From contig FJUW01000052.1 in the NCBI GenBank assembly GCA_900074885.1, positions 310,001 to 374,000 of the forward strand: a DNA stretch of 64,000 nucleotides, in the 5' to 3' direction. The DNA is from Rhynchosporium graminicola. Taxonomy: Eukaryota; Ascomycota; Leotiomycetes; Helotiales; Ploettnerulaceae. The first letter of the stretch is position 1. Each line of letters starts with the position of its first letter. The notes under the pieces were generated by a model, which worked only from the letters and a program-made list of their open reading frames with translations, searched no databases and had not been told where the DNA came from. Made by a program: the position numbers and the translations under genes. Positions 57,343-64,000 of the stretch are shown piece after piece.

Positions 57343-60300
57343 CTGTAGCGACTTATGAATGATAGCAAGCAAGATACCTTAGCTATCTATGCACACGGCT
57401 CCAAACGGTACTTTTAGTATCAGTCTGCCGAACTATAGTCAGCTACAACAACAGTAAGTCAGTACGATGCAGTGAATGATTGCATCATCCTCGGGAGGAA
57501 ACTCTATTCGTACAACCCACACTTTCACCATCTCACGCTTTCAAGCCAGGCGGAGTAAATCCTCCTGTTTCCCTACAAGGTCTTACGAGCCTTGGAATTG
57601 AGCCGACCCTTTCCGAACGAACGAACGAGCAATCGAAACGGCACACCCATCAAGATCTACTTCGCATGCAATCCATGCCACCATCATTGATGCCATATTT
57701 AGCCAAGCAGGGCATACTTGATTGCTAACTTACGAGAGCATGTATCTGACTGACAGCCTTGACTTGAGCATGTTGTTTGCTTCGTCTCCAGGTGCGTGTA
57801 GCCGAAACTACCCACCCTTCATCACCGATCCGAGCTGACCAGCCCTTCTTGATCTCCCTCCTCAAAACTCAAATCAGTCAACACGTTCACTATCTACGTG
57901 TATCAAATCGGGATTGCAAAGGTACTGACAATTTTGACAGCTCTCCCGGCCATCTACCTCCTATGCTTACAACCATCCGCACTTATATCTCCCGAATCCA
58001 AAGTTAGGAAGTACTACTTCTCACGATTTGAAAGCACATCATTGCTACTTATTCGGTCTAAGCATAAATATGTTTCCTTTCTCACTCACTCTGTCAGGCC
58101 AATCGCATGAACAGTCAGTAACTTCCCTCTTCTCCCTTCGCTCAAAACAAGATCTGGCTACCACAATCAGATCAGCCTTATATCCAGCATCCATATCTTG
58201 ACACCACCATACTAAATCACACCAACCCTCACCGAACAGTATGTTCATGTCCATTCGACAGGTAAGAATACGCAACGCGACAAATCGCATCATACCAACC
58301 AAGCCCTGCGCTATGCCGTGTAACATGATCTGGAATCACGCTCATTAAACCTGTGCATGATCGTGGCGTGGTACGGCTGTGTTGGTCTAATAGGATAGGC
58401 TTGTGATCCCCAAGCTTACATGTGCTTCTTCCCCATGTAATACAGGCATCGACACAACAATAACAGCCGCACATTCTATATTGCCTTTCGAACTTCGCCT
58501 TCCTTCAAACTTAGATGGTGAACAAGCTAAGTTTGATATACATGGATGGCATGGCTTGACGTTGTGAAAGTGGCTGGCAACGGAGTCCCTTTCTAGGTCA
58601 GGTTGATCGTTACGCAGAAGCACCTTTTAGTATAGGTACTCTCCATCTGGCAGAATAAATCTCGTCTCTAAACAGTAGTAAACGAGTATCGGCCGTATAG
58701 GCACATAGCTACGCTACGTAATTGCCTCGCATCTCGAATGCCAGTCCGAACGATCGCGTATACGAGACACCCAACTCAAACTACTGTTACAATCAGCATC
58801 CATCCCTTCAGCAAAGCAGAAGAACTAGCTGTGGGTAACCTCACTTTGCTTTTCTCTCTTACTTTGGAATAGACTTCCGTGATGGCATATAATCAAAACT
58901 CCATTTCTTCTTCTTCTTCTTCTTCTTCTTCACCAAAACCGAATCGAGTAGGTAGGTAGGTAAGAAATATAGTTCGAACCCGAACCCCCCCACCTCCCCA
59001 CACCCCCACACGCCGAGTCTACAGAAGTAACAAATCTACAAACGAATTTATAAGTGAGACAGTGCGTGAGAGTTTTCTTAGATCTACCAGCCAGCTACAG
59101 TACCTACTTCTCACATCTCACTTCTCACAATCCACAGACTCACTCACCTCGCTTACTCACGAGTAGTAAGTATATATATAGATGCTCAAAAATCAAGCGA
59201 ATAAATACTGCAAAACCCCGATCCGTTAAACCTCGCAATACCTCCACCATCTTTTACTCACTATATACGTATCTGCACGAGAACACTATCGTGAAGGTAA
59301 AAAAGATCCGTCGCAATCCACGGGTTCGGACCTCTTCGACTGCTGCTGTACTATTTAAGATGGTCTTGTTTTCATCGATTAGAGGGTACCTACGGGGTAT
59401 AAATAAGTATAAGCAAATCGCTCTAAAGCTGGGACGAAAGTTCAAAAGGGATGGATGATTTAGCGTATATTGCTTAGAGTACAATACAGTAGCTAGGTAG
59501 GTAGGGTGGGTATTCCCTCGCGTAATATTTCAGCTCGCTTGATTCTGAAAATCTCTGAAGTTTGGTCTAGCTATTGTATTAGGTGAGTGAGTGATGAAAA
59601 GTCGGTGGCGAATTGATCGAGGTACTGTATTTACTGTAACGTACAGCAAGGAACCCGATCCGTATTTTGCGATACTTGATGGGGGAGTGACAGGAGGTAG
59701 TACGGGAAACACTAAGAAGAAGAGAAGCTCCTCTTTCTTTTGGCCTGACGATATTCTTGAATATCATAGGAGTTACTGTGCCCGTGGTGTGTTTCCCGTT
59801 CCACTGCACGTGTACTCAATCATGTCTCTCTCGATCAGCGACTTTCGAGATCATCACTCGAATTGCGATGGTGTTTTTTCTTTTTTTTTTTTTTTTCCTT
59901 TTCTCTCATCTCATCATAGGGGCCAGAGAGAGATGCCGCTTTCAGATCAGAAAATCCGCTTCACGACAACAGGAATAGAAACAACAGAAGATGAAATGTA
60001 CTGTCCTATCACGTACACACCTTCTGCATCTCGGAAGTGCTTGGCAGCCAGTACTTCAACCGCTGACGTGTACGGACGATTCCCCGGGGAGTAGTTTACG
60101 GAATTCTATGTGATGTAGGTGTCTGTGCTTCCGCAACCAGATGAGAGGTAAGGGTGGTGTTGAGTCATTAAGAAGCTTACCTCTGAGTAAATACACCTGA
60201 GATGCAAGGGTACCCTTTCTTTGAGTCAAGCGTTTCTACTAGGTGATAGTCTTGGTCTAAAACGAAAATTGGCTGCAAGGAGGGGAAGGGGGAATTACGA

Positions 60301-61526
60301 AGTATATATCGTTACCTAGGTACTCTGTGTTATACGGAAGTACGTTAGTACTCGGTAATCTCGGTATAACTTGATTGAGATGTTGCTAGCAAGGAATAAT
60401 CGGCATTAGCTAAAAGGGGATTCATAATGTACTGGGGGCCAGGCAGTTCATGTGTGGCCAACACCTTTGCTTATATTTATACAGTACTCCGTGCTACTGT
60501 GAAGCATATATGTGGAGAAAAGCAAGTATTTCTACACAAGGGGAGGCGACAGAGTACTCTGCCCGCAGTTACGAAGTGTTTCCCAAGAACGAACATCATT
60601 TTCCTGCTAAAAGTGCAGTTGAGTCCTTGATTTGAGCGTGATCACTATCATATCTAGGGAGGAACAGCACTTACCAAGGAGGTGTTGTCATAGAGCTAGC
60701 GGAGGCTTAGAAGACCTGACTAGGTATAAATGGTATCATCATCAGAGTGCACTGACTGGCTCTTTTCTACTTAGGTTGACCTTTGCCTAGCTAGACACCT
60801 GCTGCTGCCATATCTAATAACACTACCTAACCTCGGCTAGCTCTATGATCGTACTTCACCTCTGAACCGTTGGCGAAAGTTTTCGGCATGAGACAAGGTA
60901 AAGAAAGGTATTGTCGATTGAAGAGGCTCTAACTCTGAGTAAATACATATCCCAGAGCCATGTCCCCGCCGTAGTGCTCGTATCCAGTCACTTTCGTCCA
61001 ACTGCACTCGATCTAGCTGTATATAGTCAGCATGGCCGTTCTCACCAGAGTATAGAGTACTCACCCATAAGTTCGAAAGGCCAAAGAAGAAGCCCCCGAA
61101 GCTCCGACCAAGTATATGTGTTGGTCCATAAGTCATGTGTTAGTCGAGTATCTGTACCGAGGTTTATCCGGCCAGATATATCTCCCTTACGGAGTCTCGA
61201 CTACCGAAGAAGGATAGCTATAATACAATAGATAATACTACTACTATAATCACTATACTTTGGCTTACGCAGACTACTTGATTATACGTATTACGATAGA
61301 GTGATACTAATATTGATCAATAGACGCATAGATCATTTTACTCTTTGAAAGTAGTCAAATTCTAAGAATTTCGACTACTAAAAAGAGCGCGCTAGTAACC
61401 TTGAAGAGTAGAGATATCTACTATAGTAATAGCTTAAGTACTAGAGAAGATACGGTCTTCTCTTTGCTATTTAACTTGAATTGCTAAGATAATTTGCCTG
61501 GATTCTACCTGCGATACGGTTAAAGG
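57343..61526. other. Long gene-poor stretch
   Basis: No gene recognised on either strand. A (TTC)n tract lies near 58907-58932, and a long poly-T near 59880. TpA-rich, RIP-like composition begins at about 61200 and continues into the LTR element. Confidence 0.5.
61522..61526. repeat. Target-site duplication, left (AAAGG)
   Basis: Matches the five bases just right of the second LTR. Confidence 0.85.
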
Positions 61527-61730
61527 TGTGACGGCGCATAGTATACGTGGCAGATACGGGCCAGTATCGGTGCCTTAGGCATACCCTCCTTGTATATATA
61601 GAGGTGCAGACTCCTTTAGAGCTCTGTATCTTTCTGTTTCCTTCGTACTAGACTATATAAGGATCGTTCTTAACCTCCCTACTTATTTTATTCCTACTCG
61701 TATACTATCTAGAGCCCTTATATCGTTATA
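61527..61730 (+). repeat. Left LTR (204 bp)
   Basis: Starts TGTGACGGCGCATAG and ends CGTTATA, where the right LTR has CGTTACA. By eye it differs from the right LTR at about 15 positions, all transitions and no indels. Confidence 0.9.
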
Positions 61731-63268
61731 TTAAACAGAAAGATCAAGACCGCCGGAGATAGTATTAAATAATATCTCACCCAGAAAGCTCGATTACAGA
61801 CGAACTCTTTAACTTCTTTATTAAGTATTCTATTATCTTTATTACTTTAATATAGTTTCGGTTCTGATTCGACGATTAGGCTTTCAAAAGAGCTAAGATT
61901 CCGGAGATCTCTTAGATAGCTAGAGATTTAGGTATAATCGACGCTCAGAAGTACTAGTTTTACGAGTCACTCTCGGATACTCGAATTACCCCTCTTACGT
62001 AAGGTTATAATAGACGAATTTTAGGTGGAAACTTCCCTTAAGGCCTTGAAAATTTATTATCCCCTTACTCGACTTCAACCTTCCGAAAGCAGCTCTAATA
62101 GCGAAAAACCTTGCTTTTAGGCTAGGACGAAGTAGCTTATTACCCTAGCGGAAATTGCCGGAATTCGACTCGTAATCCCTATACCTTAGTATAATTTATC
62201 CCTCTCGGTAGAATCGACCTCCCTCTACTAGGACCTTTAATTTAATACTTCCTATATCTACTTAACTAAGATATCCGACTCTCCTTAATCTTTTAGCTTC
62301 TTTAGAATTCGATTTCGACTTTCGCTTCTTCTATAACTTTCAAGTGTTCTATTACTTTCGCTTAGTGTCGCTTATATAATACCTCCTAAGAAGGCTCAGC
62401 TAGCTCCTACGACTTCACCGGAATACCCTCGCAGCCCTTTCGATTCCGTACCTACTATAGAATTAATTCAATCGATTAAAGACTATTAATTATATACAGA
62501 ATCGACTACTCGGGAGCTCTCTATCGGTATTAGTCGAATTAAGCAGATATTTACCGAGTTTTTACGTACTCAGGTACTACTAGTAAACCCTGGACCTTCG
62601 GCAAACTCGATACCTTAATTACCGAAAGAACCTACCCTTAAACGCTCTTTAATTAATAATTTATAGACCTCTAGTAAGTCGTAACTAACTGAAAGTATCT
62701 ATAATCTTAATATAAGGATTAACCTGTCTTTTAGCTAATAGTATGCTTCTATTTAAGACTGACTTAAAGTTAATTCAGACTAATACCTGATTACGCATGC
62801 TTATAAAGCGCTAGTCTAGAGCTCTACTTCTAGCCTTATAAGAGATTACTTAGAACTATAGTATCTCTCGGAAATTACGCCTTTCTCCTCTGCTAAAGAA
62901 AATTTTTTAGTACTCGCTTCTTATTACCTTTCTGGACTCGAAACGGAGTAGTATCGCACTGAATTTCATAAGCTTTTAATGAAAAAGGAGTCCTTTTTAT
63001 AATTCCGTGCAAAGTTCTAAAGCTCGGTAATTCTCGGAGGTATAGCTGAATCAGAGTAGTACTTTTACCTCTAGCTAAAGCTTACTATACGGCTACGTAT
63101 AGCTACTACTCTAATTAAGCACTCTTAGAAGACTGATTATTCAGCTATAGTCTCTTCTCTTATAGCACTCGATTTGGAACTCTCTCGACTACCTTTAATA
63201 CCTCTAGCTACTCTAGCTCTACTGATAGTTAGTACGTCTTCTGAGCCCTTAATACCTATCGAGGAAGT

Positions 63269-63342
63269 ATAGTATTACTACTATAAGAAGCACGGTCACT
63301 ACAAGAGCGATTGCTCGATATTGAAGACGAAGAAGGAGTGAT
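63269..63342 (+). pseudogene. Degraded gag zinc knuckle of the LTR element
   Basis: The frame reads EEV, stop, then YYYYKKHGHYKSDCSILKTK. The spacing Y-x2-Y-x4-H-x4-C is that of a CCHC knuckle in which the first two Cys codons have become Tyr (TGC/TGT to TAC/TAT, G-to-A) and a Gln codon has become TAG (C-to-T). Confidence 0.75.
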
Positions 63343-63469
63343 TTACGTCTTATACTTTAGATTAATAATTACTTGGATTTTATTTAGAATTTAACTTAAT
63401 TTAACTCCCTTTTCTTTCGTTTTATATAGGTTATTTGCCTTTAAAGGCTCGAGGACAAGCCTTTATCTT

Positions 63470-63478
63470 AGAAGGGGG
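63470..63478 (+). other. Polypurine tract of the LTR element
   Basis: AGAAGGGGG, three bases before the right LTR, is the expected second-strand primer site. Confidence 0.7.
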
Positions 63479-63481
63479 TAA

Positions 63482-63685
63482 TATAACGGTGTATAGTATA
63501 CGTGGCAGATACGGGCTAGTATCAGTGCCTTAGGCATACCCTCCTTATATATATAGAGGTGCAGACTCCTTCAGAGCTCTATATCTTTCTGTTTCCTTCG
63601 TACTAGACTATATAAGGATCGTTCTTGACCTCCCTACTTGTTTTATTCCTGCTCGTATACTGTCTAGAGCCCTTATGTCGTTACA
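63482..63685 (+). repeat. Right LTR (204 bp)
   Basis: Starts TATAACGGTGTATAG (mutated from TG) and ends TCGTTACA. Same length as the left LTR. Confidence 0.9.
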
Positions 63686-63690
63686 AAAGG
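63686..63690. repeat. Target-site duplication, right (AAAGG)
   Basis: Identical to the five bases left of the first LTR. Confidence 0.85.
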
Positions 63691-64000
63691 ATTCGAATTC
63701 TAGCATATTATACTACTATTACTTTCTACGTACTTACTTTCTACGTACTTCGATTACTACTGTAACCCGACTTCAAATAACGCGCTTTTGAGACTTTAAT
63801 TTGCGCCGAAAACTCGAAGTCAAAACTTAAACGCGCTACGCTAGCGCTTCCTATATAACACTTAAGAACTCTATAACTACTATTCTAAATAACCTCGGAA
63901 TAGCACTAAAACACTTATACGAACTAGACCTTTAATATAGTAAGAGATAATAATACCCCCGAGGTTAGTGCTTTCGATATACCTGCGAACTCCGGCAAGG
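63691..64000. other. AT-rich, RIP-like flank
   Basis: No gene; TpA-rich sequence continues to the window edge. It contains a small direct duplication (ttactttctacgtac) near 63720. Confidence 0.45.

Larger units (their letters stand above)
61527..63685 (+). mobile_element. Non-autonomous, RIP-inactivated LTR retroelement
   Basis: Two 204-bp LTRs (61527-61730, 63482-63685) flank 1,751 bp. The element is bounded by the 5-bp duplication AAAGG (61522-61526 and 63686-63690). A polypurine tract (63470-63478) sits just before the right LTR. The inner part holds a gag-like relic (HKLLMKKESFL, FRAKF, LGGIAESE, then a worn zinc knuckle) full of stops, and is too short for a pol gene. LTR ends fit TG...CA after allowing transitions. 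Orientation plus is set by the polypurine tract and the gag frame. Confidence 0.9.

Noticed and set aside
59054..59458. Plus-strand 134-codon frame
   Set aside because: Mixed low-complexity translation, no leader, no domain, overlapped by an antisense frame of equal quality.
1..64000. CRISPR array, rRNA operon or secondary-metabolite cluster
   Set aside because: No spaced identical repeats of CRISPR type, no rRNA-like sequence, and no NRPS, PKS or terpene-synthase motif was seen.

Overview
This 64 kb window is nuclear DNA from a filamentous ascomycete fungus. Genes carry short GT-AG introns (mostly 45-75 nt, often with a CTAAC/CTGAC branch site), housekeeping products match fungal orthologues, and AT-rich stretches show the one-directional transition damage expected of repeat-induced point mutation (RIP). 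The protein set fits a Leotiomycete-like fungus, but that placement is inference.

Conserved housekeeping genes appear intact once introns are removed: pxr1 (2.9-4.2 kb, minus), SVP26 (5.4-6.2 kb, minus) head-to-head with BUD23 (6.5-7.4 kb, plus), mitochondrial IDH1 (19.3-20.6 kb, minus), proteasome alpha-7 PRE10 (30.3-31.3 kb, minus) and a TPS3/TSL1-type trehalose-synthase regulatory subunit (52.4-55.4 kb, minus). Splice sites were placed by reading the protein across them. Less-characterised genes are a small coiled-coil protein (4.5-5.1 kb), a long acidic repeat protein (15.6-19.0 kb), a Gln/Pro-rich protein (32.6-33.5 kb) and a PR-1/CAP secreted protein with a likely GPI tail (48.7-50.1 kb).

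Multi-copy families look very different. (1) At 8.6-12.6 kb lie one good, one frameshifted and one truncated member of a small secreted Cys-rich family, plus a doubtful fourth. (2) Three histidine-phosphatase paralogues (13.8-14.9, 24.6-26.1, 27.4-29.2 kb), all minus strand, share an intron directly after the catalytic RHx motif; the third seems degenerate. (3) BTB/POZ genes occur at 0.9-1.7 kb and as a cluster at 37-47 kb: one intact member, five each broken by a different stop or frameshift, and a fragment. This looks like birth-and-death evolution beside RIP-damaged DNA.

The most striking locus is 22.6-23.3 kb, a secreted precursor with eight copies of RCGHPGQPC separated by Kex2 sites and spacers made only of X-Ala/X-Pro dipeptides. 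This is the architecture of an alpha-factor-type pheromone precursor; decayed extra repeats lie just past its stop codon.

The right end (61.5-63.7 kb) holds a complete but dead LTR element: two 204-bp LTRs differing only by transitions, a 5-bp target-site duplication, a polypurine tract and a gag-like relic. Gene-poor stretches at 50-52 and 55-61 kb are rich in short tandem repeats.
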